DNA of 64,000 bases from an uncultured Clostridium sp. (lineage in GTDB: Bacteria > Bacillota > Clostridia > Clostridiales > Clostridiaceae): contig URKQ01000001.1 of the NCBI GenBank assembly GCA_900548455.1, positions 248,001 through 312,000 on the forward strand, in the 5' to 3' direction. The notes under the pieces are model-generated. The model did not search any database. It had not been told where the DNA came from and worked only from the letters and a program-made list of their open reading frames with translations. Position 1 is the stretch's first letter. Each line of letters begins with the position of its first letter. The translations under genes and the position numbers were made by a program. Positions 1 to 8,438 of this stretch are shown here, piece by piece.

Positions 1-1248
1 TTAGTAGGCAATGGTTTAAATAGTGGGTATGGAGCAGCCGGTATAGGTGGAGGAAGAGGATCAGATGGAGGAAATAAAACTGTCAGTGGAGGTATAAAAA
101 TATCAGCTGAAAGTTGCCTTAGTGGAGCTTGTATAGGTGGAGGTTATGATGGAAATGGCGGAGACATGTTAGCTTTTGACAGACCCTGTATTTGGGCTGA
201 TCAAATAGATAGTGGAGCGGCTATTGGAGGAGGTTGTGCTATAGCTAGTTCACAATTTGTTAATGGTGATGGCGGAAATATACAGTTTTTCCATGATGTT
301 AAGGTTAGGGCCACCAATAAGGGAAATGCATGTGCTATAGGTGGAGGATATAGGGGAAATAGTGGAAATATATCAATTGAAGGTAATACAAATGTTAGAG
401 CTAGAGCTCAGGTAAGTCAGAGAATATCTGATAGAGATGAATTTGGCAATGCTGCAATAGGTTCTGCTACTGGAAAGGTTCAAGGAAGAGTTTTAATAAC
501 TATGGGTGCTAGAGTAACAGCTGAAAGTGAAAGAGGAGCTGCCGTAGGAAGTGGAAAAAGAGGAGCAGCCGCAATACCTACTGAACCTGCAAACGCTATG
601 CTTGTAATGATATCTGGAGATGCAGAAGTTTCAGCTGTAAGTATGACTGGAGCAGGAATAGGTGGAGGAGAAGATAGGGATGGTGGAGAAATTTCAATAC
701 TTGATAGAGCTAGCGTATTTGCTCAAAGTACAGGCATAAGAATTCAAACATTTAGAGGCTTAGGGCCTCAACTATATGAACATTCTGGAGCAGGAATAGG
801 TGGGGGATATATGGGAGGTTCTGGTAATGTATGGATTCAAGGTACAGGCGCAGTTATTGCTAGAGGTAATGTGAATGATGTAGGAGCTGGTGAGGGATAT
901 GTACCGTTACCAGGGTTATGGGCTGTTTTTATTATGAATTCAAATAATAATTCCAGTATACAAAAGCCAGTAAATCCAAGGGTAGCAATTGAGGGAAGGG
1001 GCTTTTCAAGATATAAGGGACCTGTTTTAATAAGGACTACAGATGGCGTCACTTGGGATGAATATACAGTGAGTACTGATGATAAAGGAGAAGTTTCTTT
1101 GCTAGGGAATTTTATAGTTACTGTAGAAATTCCAGGAAGAGAATCTACAAGATCACAAGAAGTCGCCTTTAGTCAAAGTAACGTTCCTTCAGTTATGTAT
1201 TTAAAGAATTGGCCAAGTAGAGGATTAAATATTTTTAATATTAGTTGA
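1..1248 (+). CDS. Glycine-rich repeat surface protein, C-terminal part (partial at 5' end)
   Basis: The reading frame is open from base 1, so the true start lies before the window. The visible 415 residues contain at least six copies of a GAGIGGG- or AAIGGG-type motif followed by GxGGxI and an alternating hydrophobic stretch, spaced about 35-60 residues apart. This is the pattern of a repeated beta-strand or beta-helix surface protein. The last ~90 residues lack the repeat and look like a separate beta-rich domain. No sorting motif or membrane anchor is visible at the C-terminus. It ends 46 bases before a C11 peptidase and probably shares its transcript. The exact function is unknown. Confidence 0.7.
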   Translation, partial: LVGNGLNSGYGAAGIGGGRGSDGGNKTVSGGIKISAESCLSGACIGGGYDGNGGDMLAFDRPCIWADQIDSGAAIGGGCAIASSQFVNGDGGNIQFFHDVKVRATNKGNACAIGGGYRGNSGNISIEGNTNVRARAQVSQRISDRDEFGNAAIGSATGKVQGRVLITMGARVTAESERGAAVGSGKRGAAAIPTEPANAMLVMISGDAEVSAVSMTGAGIGGGEDRDGGEISILDRASVFAQSTGIRIQTFRGLGPQLYEHSGAGIGGGYMGGSGNVWIQGTGAVIARGNVNDVGAGEGYVPLPGLWAVFIMNSNNNSSIQKPVNPRVAIEGRGFSRYKGPVLIRTTDGVTWDEYTVSTDDKGEVSLLGNFIVTVEIPGRESTRSQEVAFSQSNVPSVMYLKNWPSRGLNIFNIS

Positions 1249-1281
1249 ACTTGATATTAGTTGAACCTGATATTAATTGAA
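1239..1281. repeat. 16-bp tandem repeat, about 2.7 copies
   Basis: The unit TATTAGTTGAACYTGA is repeated in direct tandem across the stop codon of the surface-protein gene and into the gap before the peptidase gene. The third copy is partial and diverged. Each unit contains a TGA. It looks like a slippage-type duplication with no evident regulatory role. Confidence 0.7.
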
Positions 1282-1294
1282 AAGGAGCTTAAAT

Positions 1295-2443
1295 ATGATG
1301 AAAAAAAAGTGGACATTGCTTTTTTATTTAAATGGAAATAATGATTTAGGACTTGAAATGGAAAACACTTTTTTAGATTTATGCAATAGTTCATTTAATG
1401 ATGATATAAATATAGTAATAGAGATTGGCAAAGCTCCTTTAAATATAGTTAAAATGGTGCGCCTGAGAGAGTGCTATTATAAAGAAGATTGGTCAGGTGT
1501 TAGAAGATATGCAATTATCAATAATAGCTTAAAACTTGAAGAAATATTAGAAAATAAAAATATGGCAGATTATAAAGAGCTAAATGATTTTATAAGTTGG
1601 GGAATGAAAGAATTTCCTGCTGAAAGATACTTAGTTTCAATTTCTGGTCATGGTTTTATAGTCGCATCATTGAGTGATTTATGTTCTGAAAGACCTTATA
1701 TAATGGGTTTATATGAAATGACATTAGCATTAAATACAATAAAAGAACAAAATATAGACATTTTAATTCTAGATATTTGCAATATGAATACAGTAGAAAC
1801 TTTATATGAGCTTGGTAGTAAGTCTAAAAACCCAGTTAAAAATCTTTTAACGTATGTTGGAGATGGGCCATTAGAGGGCATATCATATGGTAGTATGATT
1901 AAATATTTAAATGATGATGACACAAAGGTTATATTAAATAATATGGTATCAGGATTTAATTATAATTTGGTAGCGCTAGATGTAAATCACAGTAAGTTAA
2001 AAAAATTAAAGACCATAGTTAATGAGTTTTCTTTTAGACTTTTAAATAAAGAGATTAGTGATTTTAGTTATTATGATAAAATGATACAGCAAATTATAGA
2101 TAAATTAGTTATATGTCATAAAGCAGAAAAAAATAAGAAGACTCTTTTAAATTTAATTTCAGCCAAAGATATGAATGATAAAAGTAAATGTGATTTCTTT
2201 AGATTTTATAAAAAATTAGCTTTTCTGAGGAATAATTATTGGTGGAATATTGCAATGTCATTGGATGATAAAGGCGTTAGTAGCAAACTTTATAAGCCCA
2301 CTTTGGAGTATTTAGACTGCAGACAATTAGCATTGTTTATACTTTTATATAATGAGACATTGACTTTTGAGGAAGCAATGGATATTTCAAAAACTATATT
2401 TATAAAACTGAATTGGATAAATGAGGTTAAGACTGGATACTAA
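1295..2443 (+). CDS. Clostripain-like cysteine peptidase (family C11)
   Basis: 382 residues. The ATG at 1295 is chosen because AAAGGAG lies just upstream; an upstream TTG would read through that site. The N-terminus has the family opening (WTLLFYLNGNNDL). The catalytic pair is visible as His119 in SGHG and Cys162 in DICNM, matching the C11 His/Cys dyad. C11 enzymes cleave after basic residues, often after self-activation. There is no signal peptide, so this one is cytoplasmic or exported by another route. It follows the surface repeat protein on the same strand, so a processing role for a neighbour is possible but unproven. The usual Asp-x-Cys is present. Confidence 0.8.
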   Translation: MMKKKWTLLFYLNGNNDLGLEMENTFLDLCNSSFNDDINIVIEIGKAPLNIVKMVRLRECYYKEDWSGVRRYAIINNSLKLEEILENKNMADYKELNDFISWGMKEFPAERYLVSISGHGFIVASLSDLCSERPYIMGLYEMTLALNTIKEQNIDILILDICNMNTVETLYELGSKSKNPVKNLLTYVGDGPLEGISYGSMIKYLNDDDTKVILNNMVSGFNYNLVALDVNHSKLKKLKTIVNEFSFRLLNKEISDFSYYDKMIQQIIDKLVICHKAEKNKKTLLNLISAKDMNDKSKCDFFRFYKKLAFLRNNYWWNIAMSLDDKGVSSKLYKPTLEYLDCRQLALFILLYNETLTFEEAMDISKTIFIKLNWINEVKTGY

Positions 2444-2471
2444 TATTATAATTAGTATCAGTCTTTTTATT
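2429..2471 (+). terminator. Rho-independent terminator after the C11 peptidase
   Basis: The arms 2429-2444 and 2451-2465 are complementary with a single bulged base and are followed by a T-rich tail. The 5' arm overlaps the stop codon of the peptidase gene. Confidence 0.8.
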
Positions 2472-2485
2472 TAACTTCTAAATGT

Positions 2486-2552
2486 AACTTAGTATGTAAA
2501 AAGTACAACTTAGTTATGAAATTATAGGAAAATTAAAAAACTTTTATATAAT
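2486..2552 (+). promoter_or_regulatory. LytTR-type direct repeats and promoter
   Basis: AACTTAG occurs at 2486-2492 and again at 2507-2513, exactly 21 bp apart (two helical turns), with a further AACTT at 2473. Paired direct repeats with this spacing are the typical operator layout of LytTR-domain regulators. A TATAAT lies at 2547-2552 with no good -35 box, consistent with activator-dependent transcription. The first gene downstream encodes a LytTR protein, so autoregulation is inferred. Confidence 0.55.
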
Positions 2553-2582
2553 ATAAGTATAAAGTGAAGAGGGGAGAGGTAA

Positions 2583-3020
2583 ATGAAAGTCATTATAAAT
2601 GAAAATTCAAACCTTGAAGAAGAAGAAATAATAATTAATTGTAAGAAAATTGAAGGTAAGTTTTTGAAGTTAATAGAGTTTTTAAAAATTCAAGAAGAAA
2701 AAATATGTGGTAATAAAGATGGAAAGGTCTATCCTTTAAATTCTAAAGATATACTTTTTTTTGAATCAGTTGATAAAAAAACATTTATTTATACTGACAA
2801 TGAGGTATATGAAACTACTTTAAGGTTATATGAATTGGAGGAAAAGTTTGCAGAGGGAGATTTTTTTAGATCCTCAAAATCTACTATTATAAATATTACT
2901 AAAATTAAAAGTATCAATCCGTTAATTGGTGGAAAGGTTGAAGTTGTTTTAGATAGTGATGAAAAATTATTAGTATCAAGACAATATGTGAAGACTTTAA
3001 AAAGAAAACTTGATTATTAA
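2583..3020 (+). CDS. LytTR-family DNA-binding transcriptional regulator
   Basis: 145 residues. Residues ~45-145 form a LytTR domain: the region after 'GKVYPLNSKDILFFES', then 'FFRSSKSTIIN' and a C-terminal 'VSRQYVKTLKRKL', all typical of this fold. No receiver domain precedes it, so it belongs to the short stand-alone class that is usually encoded beside a DUF3021 membrane protein. That is the case here: the next gene starts 12 bases downstream. The RBS GAGGGGAGAG precedes the ATG. The membrane partner probably controls its activity. It likely regulates its own operon, including the ABC transporter. Confidence 0.88.
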   Translation: MKVIINENSNLEEEEIIINCKKIEGKFLKLIEFLKIQEEKICGNKDGKVYPLNSKDILFFESVDKKTFIYTDNEVYETTLRLYELEEKFAEGDFFRSSKSTIINITKIKSINPLIGGKVEVVLDSDEKLLVSRQYVKTLKRKLDY

Positions 3021-3031
3021 GGAGGCAAGTA

Positions 3032-3451
3032 ATGAAGGTATTTTTTGATAAATCATATGAAATAAAGTCACTTTGGGGAACTTTTTATATGGGCATAATG
3101 CTCACATATGGGATACTGTGTTTTTTTATAAAAAATTATAATATATCAATAGATTTAATTTGGCAAGTATTTATAATGTCTGCTTTTGCTACATTTTATC
3201 AATATATATTTTATGGGGAGTATTTTATGGTGAAATTAAATAGTAAGTTAAAAGTAGGTATTCATTATTTATTATTTTTAGTAACTGTTATTGTTTTAAA
3301 CAATATATTTAATTGGTTCAATTGGTTGATAGTGTTTTCTGTTTTCACATTTTACTATGTATTAGTAAGTATCTTTTACATGATATATAATAAATCTTCT
3401 GGAGAAAAATTTAATGAAAAATTGCTTAACTATAAAAAAAGAAGGGGATAG
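3032..3451 (+). CDS. DUF3021-family membrane protein
   Basis: 139 residues with four predicted hydrophobic helices (~residues 15-35, 42-62, 75-95 and 100-122) and a basic tail, matching the small DUF3021 proteins. These are almost always encoded next to a LytTR regulator and act as its membrane antagonist or sensor. The RBS AAGGAGG lies just upstream. The ABC transporter ATPase gene follows after 8 bases, so all four genes form one operon. Confidence 0.82.
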   Translation: MKVFFDKSYEIKSLWGTFYMGIMLTYGILCFFIKNYNISIDLIWQVFIMSAFATFYQYIFYGEYFMVKLNSKLKVGIHYLLFLVTVIVLNNIFNWFNWLIVFSVFTFYYVLVSIFYMIYNKSSGEKFNEKLLNYKKRRG

Positions 3452-3459
3452 GGAAGTAT

Positions 3460-4356
3460 ATGAGTGTAATAAAAATAAACAATCTTACAAAAAGCTATGG
3501 AAAAAACAGGGGAGTAAATAAAATTAACTTAGAAGTTAACGAAGGAGAGATATTCGGGTTTATAGGACCTAATGGAGCAGGAAAATCAACAACTATAAAA
3601 GTTTTATTAAATTTAATTTATCCCACTTCAGGGTTTGCTTCAATTTTAGGCATGGATGTTACAAAAGAAAGCTCAAAAGTTAAAGAGTATATTGGGTACG
3701 TACCAAGTGAAGTTAATTTCTATGATGAAGTAAAAGTTAAAGATATTATTAAATATGCTGCCAGTTTTTATTCTAAAATAAGCAATGATGATGTTCAAAA
3801 AATATGTGATGAGCTTGAATTAGACATGGAAAAGAAAATGGGACAGTTAAGTCTTGGTAATAAAAAAAAGGTAGCAATTGCTCAAGCACTTATAGGTAAA
3901 CCTAAAGTTTTAATTTTAGATGAACCAGCTAATGGACTTGATCCACTAATGCAAAAAAAGCTCTTTGAAATATTAGTAAGAGAGAAAAAAAGAGGATGTT
4001 CAATATTTCTTTCATCTCATAATTTAGTGGAAGTAGAAAGCTATTGTGATAGGGCTGCCATAATTAAAGAAGGACAAATTGTTAAGGTAGTAGATATAAA
4101 TAAATTAGAAAATAATAGAGGTGTTAAAGTTACGTTAGAAGGAGAAGAGATTGATACTATCAACTTAAAAAATATTACATCAACAAAGAGAGATAAAGAC
4201 AAGATTTCTTTTGTTTTTAAAGGAGATATAAATGAACTGGTCAATATTCTAGGTAAAACTAAGCTTAAAAGCTTGTTAATAGAAGAGATGAGCCTTGAGG
4301 ATGACTTTTTATCCTATTATCAAGATGAAAGGATTGAGGAAGATGAATATATTTAA
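3460..4356 (+). CDS. ABC transporter ATP-binding protein (DrrA/CcmA type)
   Basis: 298 residues. Walker A GPNGAGKST lies at ~37-45, the signature is LSLGNKKK, Walker B is VLILDEPANGLDP and the switch His is in SSHNLVE. The ~80-residue C-terminal tail is typical of DrrA-like ATPases that drive ABC-2 exporters. It pairs with the permease that overlaps its 3' end by 14 bases. The substrate is unknown; drug, peptide or lipid export are the usual roles. Control by the LytTR/DUF3021 pair is inferred from operon structure. Confidence 0.9.
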   Translation: MSVIKINNLTKSYGKNRGVNKINLEVNEGEIFGFIGPNGAGKSTTIKVLLNLIYPTSGFASILGMDVTKESSKVKEYIGYVPSEVNFYDEVKVKDIIKYAASFYSKISNDDVQKICDELELDMEKKMGQLSLGNKKKVAIAQALIGKPKVLILDEPANGLDPLMQKKLFEILVREKKRGCSIFLSSHNLVEVESYCDRAAIIKEGQIVKVVDINKLENNRGVKVTLEGEEIDTINLKNITSTKRDKDKISFVFKGDINELVNILGKTKLKSLLIEEMSLEDDFLSYYQDERIEEDEYI

Positions 4357-5158
4357 ATTCGAATTTAAACGTAACTTAAAAACTATGTTTATTTGGACAT
4401 TAGTATGCATTTTATTTGTAGTAATGTTTGTTGCATTATTTCCGAGTATGAAAGATAGTGGTATGAGTGAACTTATGTCAACAAAGTTAGATGCAATGCC
4501 TAAAGAAATTTTGGATGCTTTTAATTTAAGTGGAGGAGTAGATTTTGCAAATATTTCATCATATATGGCTTATTGTCTTCAATATATTGTAATGGCGGCA
4601 GGTATATATGGAGCCATTTTAGGCACAAGTGCTCTTATTAAAGAAGAAACAGAGGGGACTATAGAGTTTCTATACTCTAAGCCAGTTAAAAGAAGAGAAA
4701 TTGTTATAGCTAAATTTTTATCAAGTGCATTACTAATTTCTATTTTTGTATTTTTAGTTGGTTTATCTACTATGCTTTTATCTATGTTTGTAATACCGGA
4801 TAATGTTAAAGTCATGGATTATTTTATGGATTTAAAGATAATGTATTTAGGAATGGAGATATTAGGAGTAGTATTTCTTTCAGTTGGTTTTTTTATTTCA
4901 ACAGTAATAAAGTCATCTAAGGGAGCAATAACAATTGGAATAGGTATATTTTTTGCAACTTATATAATTGGAAGTGTTTCTAAAATGAAAGAAAATCTTA
5001 AGTGGTTAAATTATTTTTCACCTATTGAATATGTACAACCTTCAATTTTAATCCAAGATGGATTTGATATAAAAAAGATAATTTTGGCTGCTTTTATTAT
5101 AATAGTTTCTATGATTGGGACTTTTATTATATATGAAAAAAAAGACATGAGAATATAA
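4343..5158 (+). CDS. ABC-2 type transporter permease
   Basis: 271 residues with six hydrophobic segments: ~17-37, a cluster at ~90-190, and one near the C-terminus. The start at 4343 is preferred over ATGs at 4295 and 4325 because GAGGAAG sits directly before it. It overlaps the ATPase gene, indicating translational coupling. The loop 'ETEGTIEFLYSKPVKRREIVIAKF' region (EETEGT...KPVKR) is the conserved coupling segment of ABC-2 permeases. It is the membrane half of the exporter above. Confidence 0.87.
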   Translation: MNIFKFEFKRNLKTMFIWTLVCILFVVMFVALFPSMKDSGMSELMSTKLDAMPKEILDAFNLSGGVDFANISSYMAYCLQYIVMAAGIYGAILGTSALIKEETEGTIEFLYSKPVKRREIVIAKFLSSALLISIFVFLVGLSTMLLSMFVIPDNVKVMDYFMDLKIMYLGMEILGVVFLSVGFFISTVIKSSKGAITIGIGIFFATYIIGSVSKMKENLKWLNYFSPIEYVQPSILIQDGFDIKKIILAAFIIIVSMIGTFIIYEKKDMRI

Positions 5159-5238
5159 ATAGAATAGTTAAGCTGTTTTATGGTTAAACTGAATTTGTAT
5201 CACATATAAATAGTACATAAGAAAAGGAGAGTTTAAGC

Positions 5239-5763
5239 ATGAAAAGACAGCACAAAATATTTGCATTAATCCTCGTTGTATTAGTTATGGCAACAGTTCC
5301 ATTAACCGCATTTGCAATGAACTGCGAAAATTGTAAAGAGGATATGAAGGAAAAAGACATTATAGATATTGCAGCAGGAGATCAAAGATTTAGCACATTA
5401 GTTACAGCTTTAAAATCAGCTGGACTTGTAGATACCTTAAAGGGGAAGGGCCCATTTACTGTTTTTGCACCGACTAATGAAGCTTTCGCCAAACTACCAG
5501 CAGGAACTGTTGAAGAGCTTTTAAAGCCAGAAAATAAGGAAAAACTCGTTGATATCCTAAGTTATCACGTTATCCCAGGTAAAGTATTAGCTGAAGATGC
5601 AAAAAAACTTGATGGCAAAGAAGTTGTCATGTCAAATGGTAAAAAAGCTAAGATAGAAATTAAGAATGGTGATTTATACATTGATGGAGCTAAGGTTATT
5701 GTTACAGATATAATGACAAAGAATGGTGTTATACATGTAATAGATGCAGTAATGTTACCATAA
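5239..5763 (+). CDS. Secreted fasciclin (FAS1) domain protein
   Basis: 174 residues. The N-terminal signal peptide has a K-R start, a hydrophobic stretch of about 17 residues and a cleavage region near 'TAFA'. It is followed by a single FAS1 domain at ~40-174, seen from 'STLVTALKSAGLVDTL', 'GPFTVFAPTNEAFAKLP', 'LSYHVIPGKV' and the closing 'NGVIHVIDAVMLP'. FAS1 proteins are extracellular adhesion or stress-associated proteins. Only one domain is present and there is no anchor, so it is probably released. Codon use is somewhat richer in C-ending codons than its neighbours, suggesting high expression. It is monocistronic, with a hairpin directly downstream. Confidence 0.92.
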   Translation: MKRQHKIFALILVVLVMATVPLTAFAMNCENCKEDMKEKDIIDIAAGDQRFSTLVTALKSAGLVDTLKGKGPFTVFAPTNEAFAKLPAGTVEELLKPENKEKLVDILSYHVIPGKVLAEDAKKLDGKEVVMSNGKKAKIEIKNGDLYIDGAKVIVTDIMTKNGVIHVIDAVMLP

Positions 5764-5768
5764 TAAAG

Positions 5769-5794
5769 GGCAGTTGCAATTTTTTGCAGCTGCC
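5769..5794. terminator. Bidirectional terminator hairpin
   Basis: The arms 5769-5779 (GGCAGTTGCAA) and 5784-5794 pair with one G-U. The hairpin lies between convergent genes and could serve both. The same 11-base arm recurs in the hairpin at 9139. Confidence 0.7.
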
Positions 5795-5825
5795 TTATTG
5801 TGCATCACTGTAAATGTATAGAGGT

Positions 5826-6479
5826 CTATTTAAATAGTAGTTCATTCAATTCATCAACGGTTTTTAAATAGAAGTCACAATTAGTTTTCATAAAATCAAT
5901 TATTTTGTTATTAGTATGAGACCAACCAGCACAGGCAAAATTAACGTTACATTTCTTTGACATATCAAACCCAGGCTTTAAATCATCAACCATAATAAGA
6001 TCCTTTGGTTCAAGGTTATATGTATTCATTATTTCTTGTAATGGAAAAGGATTAGGTTTTCGTTCTTCTTCACATCTTTCCCAACCAAAAATCATGTCAG
6101 GTATTATCCCACAGTTTTCTATATAGTCACGTGTAATATTTTCACTATAGGAATGAGAAACAACACAAATAATTCCACCTTCATCCTTGAACCTTTTAAT
6201 TATGTCTGAAAATCCTTCATAGAAAGAAGGAGTATGATTTTTTACATATTCATTCCATGTGGTAAGTTGATATTGCATTTCCTCACCAGTAAATTTTAAA
6301 ATATCAAAACAAAGTTCATTAAAACCAGGATGAAAACAGTACATTATAAAATCATCTAATGTTAAATTTACATCTGGACGTAATTTTTCTAAGGTACGTT
6401 TAAATAAAGGAAAGTGAATCTCTGGAGTACTTTTAACTACAGTATCATCGTGGTCAAGTACTAAACATTTATACTTCAT
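5826..6479 (-). CDS. HAD-family hydrolase
   Basis: 217 residues. Motif I is 'LDHDDTVVKS' at ~7-16, where the nucleophile is the first Asp (DHDDT rather than DxDGT). Motif II is 'VVSHSYS' and motifs III/IV are 'RKPNPFP' and 'MVDDLKPGFDM'. A helical cap domain lies at ~20-90. These are phosphatase or phosphoglycolate-phosphatase-like features; the substrate cannot be read from sequence. The RBS AAAGGAAG precedes the ATG. It is convergent with the fasciclin gene and divergent from the queuine salvage operon. Confidence 0.85.
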   Translation of the reverse strand: MKYKCLVLDHDDTVVKSTPEIHFPLFKRTLEKLRPDVNLTLDDFIMYCFHPGFNELCFDILKFTGEEMQYQLTTWNEYVKNHTPSFYEGFSDIIKRFKDEGGIICVVSHSYSENITRDYIENCGIIPDMIFGWERCEEERKPNPFPLQEIMNTYNLEPKDLIMVDDLKPGFDMSKKCNVNFACAGWSHTNNKIIDFMKTNCDFYLKTVDELNELLFK

Positions 6480-6732
6480 TATTAAGATCTTCCTTTCAAT
6501 TTATAATAAGAATTTACATGTGGTAGGAATTATAAAGCTATAAATATTATTACATATTATTCTAAAGGAAGCTATAAAATTTTAGCCTTTGGAGTTAAGT
6601 AAGGTAATAATACTAGATTTAATGGGAAGATATTAAACAATTAATTGTAGCCTAATATAATTGTTGTTTTATATTAAAACTAATGATATCATTATATTGT
6701 AATTAAATAGAAAATCCACAGAGTTCTGTGGG

Positions 6733-6768
6733 AGAGGTTCGTAACCATCCCTCTATAAAAAACTAGGG
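6733..6768 (+). ncRNA. PreQ1-I riboswitch aptamer
   Basis: The segment AGAGGTTCGTAACC, then CCCTCT and the A-rich tail ATAAAAAACTAGGG match the compact class I preQ1 aptamer: stem AGAGG/CCTCT, a C-containing loop and an A-rich 3' strand for the pseudoknot. A small hairpin (6716-6721/6726-6731) precedes it. The genes downstream are queuine salvage genes, the expected regulon for a 7-aminomethyl-7-deazaguanine sensor. Confidence 0.9.
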
Positions 6769-6782
6769 AAAATGACTTTACG

Positions 6783-6814
6783 GTCGTACTATGCCCTTAG
6801 TACGACTTTTTTTT
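6783..6814 (+). terminator. Riboswitch expression-platform terminator
   Basis: A perfect 9-bp stem (6783-6791/6798-6806) is followed by eight T residues. The 3' end of the aptamer, CTAGGG at 6763-6768, can alternatively pair with CCCTTAG at 6794-6800 with one bulge, which would break this stem. That gives a mutually exclusive OFF/ON switch. Confidence 0.8.
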
Positions 6815-6815
6815 G

Positions 6816-6841
6816 CCTTGAGGTTGCCTCAAGGTTTTTTT
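6816..6841 (+). terminator. Second, tandem terminator in the preQ1 leader
   Basis: An 8-bp perfect stem CCTTGAGG/CCTCAAGG with a 3-base loop and a run of seven T residues lies immediately after the first terminator and 44 bases before queK. Two back-to-back terminators in one riboswitch leader are unusual. Confidence 0.8.
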
Positions 6842-6884
6842 ATAGATGCTTGGTTTTGGATTGTAAAATGGGAGGATATTAAAA

Positions 6885-7865
6885 ATGGAAAAAAAGAAAA
6901 TAATAATCGATTGTGATCCAGGAATTGATGATTCACTTGCAATAATGCTGGCGTTAAAGTCAGAGGAATTAGAAGTTGTTGGAATTACTATTGTATCAGG
7001 GAATGTACATGCTAAAGTTGGAGCAGAAAATGCTCTTAAGGTTTTAAAGGAACTAGAAAGATTAGATATTCCAGTGTACATAGGAAGTTGTGATCCACTT
7101 AAGAGAAAACTTATTACTGCAGAGGATACTCATGGAGAAGATGGACTTGGAGAAAGTTTTTTTCCTAAAGTTGAAGAGGTTTCTTATAGGGAGGGAGCAA
7201 TTGAATTTATTTTAGATACCTTAAGAAAAGAAAAGATTACAATAATTGCTCTTGGACCACTTACCAACATAGCAAGATGTCTTCAAAAAGATAAAGATGG
7301 AATAAGGAATGTGGAGGAGCTTGTTTTGATGGGAGGAGCTTTTAAAAGTTTTGGAAACTGCTCTCAGGTTGCAGAATTTAATTTCTGGGTTGATCCAGAT
7401 GCAGCAGAATTTGTATTTAATAATTTAGAAAGAAAAATAACCATGGTTGGTCTTGATGTTACAAGAAAGTGTGTTTTAACCCCTAATTATATTGAGATGA
7501 TAAAACAGCTAAAGGAGCCTTTAGGTGAATTTATAACTAAGATAACAAGATTTTATGTGGATTTTCATTGGGCACAAGAGAGAACTTTGGGATGCGTAAT
7601 AAATGATCCTTTGGCAATTGCTTATTTTATAAATCCAAACCTTTGCAGCGGCAAAGAATATTATGTTGATATAGTGACAGAAGGAAAAGCAATAGGAATG
7701 TCTCTAGTAGATGAGGGAGATTTTTATAGAAAAAAACCTAATTGCCTAGTATTAACTGAAGTTAATTCAAAGGAATTTATGGAGATGTTTTTAACTAGAA
7801 TTTTTAAAGATCATAAAGAGGACATTTTAAGTGTTTTAAATAATAGTAAGTATGGGTTGAATTAA
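6885..7865 (+). CDS. queK: Queuosine nucleosidase of the nucleoside hydrolase family (QueK-like)
   Basis: 326 residues of the inosine/uridine-preferring nucleoside hydrolase fold. The calcium-binding motif DCDPGIDD is at residues 9-16, with 'ALGPLTNIA' at ~120 and a His/Asp-containing C-terminal active-site region. In Clostridioides difficile the equivalent enzyme releases the base queuine from queuosine. Assignment to QueK rather than a generic nucleoside hydrolase rests on the preQ1 riboswitch upstream and on the queT and queL neighbours. The RBS GGGAGG lies upstream and queT follows after 11 bases. Confidence 0.82.
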   Translation: MEKKKIIIDCDPGIDDSLAIMLALKSEELEVVGITIVSGNVHAKVGAENALKVLKELERLDIPVYIGSCDPLKRKLITAEDTHGEDGLGESFFPKVEEVSYREGAIEFILDTLRKEKITIIALGPLTNIARCLQKDKDGIRNVEELVLMGGAFKSFGNCSQVAEFNFWVDPDAAEFVFNNLERKITMVGLDVTRKCVLTPNYIEMIKQLKEPLGEFITKITRFYVDFHWAQERTLGCVINDPLAIAYFINPNLCSGKEYYVDIVTEGKAIGMSLVDEGDFYRKKPNCLVLTEVNSKEFMEMFLTRIFKDHKEDILSVLNNSKYGLN

Positions 7866-7876
7866 GGAGATAAAAG

Positions 7877-8434
7877 ATGAGTAGTAAAGAAAGGTATAAA
7901 ACAATATTTATTGGACTTGCTATAGCAATTAATTTAATTGGAGGTTTTATTGCACTTACACTAAAACTTCCAATATATTTAGATACCATAGGAACAATTT
8001 TAGTTTCTGTGATGTTTGGGCCTATAAGTGGAGCAATAGCTGGGGGACTTACCTCTATAGTTAATGGAATAACTTTCGATCCAATTTCCTTTTATTTTAT
8101 ACCAGTACAAATTGTATTGGGACTTGTAACTGGTGTTTTAATTAAAGAGAAGAAATTTTGTGGATTTAAAACCATATTAAAGATTGTACTAATTACGGTG
8201 ATTTCATCATCAGTTTCTTCAGTAATTGCAGCTTTTGTATTTAATGGAGTTACGTCTTCAGGTTCAAGTATATTGGTAGCAGTATTAAAAAATTCAGGTA
8301 TAAGTATTGTTACAGCAGTGTTCTCAACGCAGATTTTCACTGATTTACTTGATAAAGCTATAAGTTTTGCAGTAGTTTTTGCAGCAATAAAAATTATGCC
8401 TTTTAATATGAAAAATTTAATTATAAGGAATTAA
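7877..8434 (+). CDS. queT: ECF transporter substrate-binding component, queuosine/queuine family (QueT-like)
   Basis: 185 residues with about six hydrophobic segments, including 'GGFIALTLKLPIYLDTIGTI' and an Ala/Gly-rich loop with 'MFGPISGAIAGGLTS'. This is typical of an ECF S component with the LDTIGT signature. S components bind the substrate and borrow the shared ECF energising module encoded elsewhere. Its place between queK and queL under a preQ1 riboswitch indicates uptake of queuosine or queuine. The RBS AAGGAGA is 6 bases from the ATG. Confidence 0.82.
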   Translation: MSSKERYKTIFIGLAIAINLIGGFIALTLKLPIYLDTIGTILVSVMFGPISGAIAGGLTSIVNGITFDPISFYFIPVQIVLGLVTGVLIKEKKFCGFKTILKIVLITVISSSVSSVIAAFVFNGVTSSGSSILVAVLKNSGISIVTAVFSTQIFTDLLDKAISFAVVFAAIKIMPFNMKNLIIRN

Positions 8435-8438
8435 GAAT

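Noticed and set aside
1..900. Regular Gly-rich repeats that might be mistaken for a CRISPR-like or tandem DNA array
   Set aside because: The repeats are at the protein level, with variable spacing and codons, and lie in one open reading frame. No identical DNA repeats with spacers are present.
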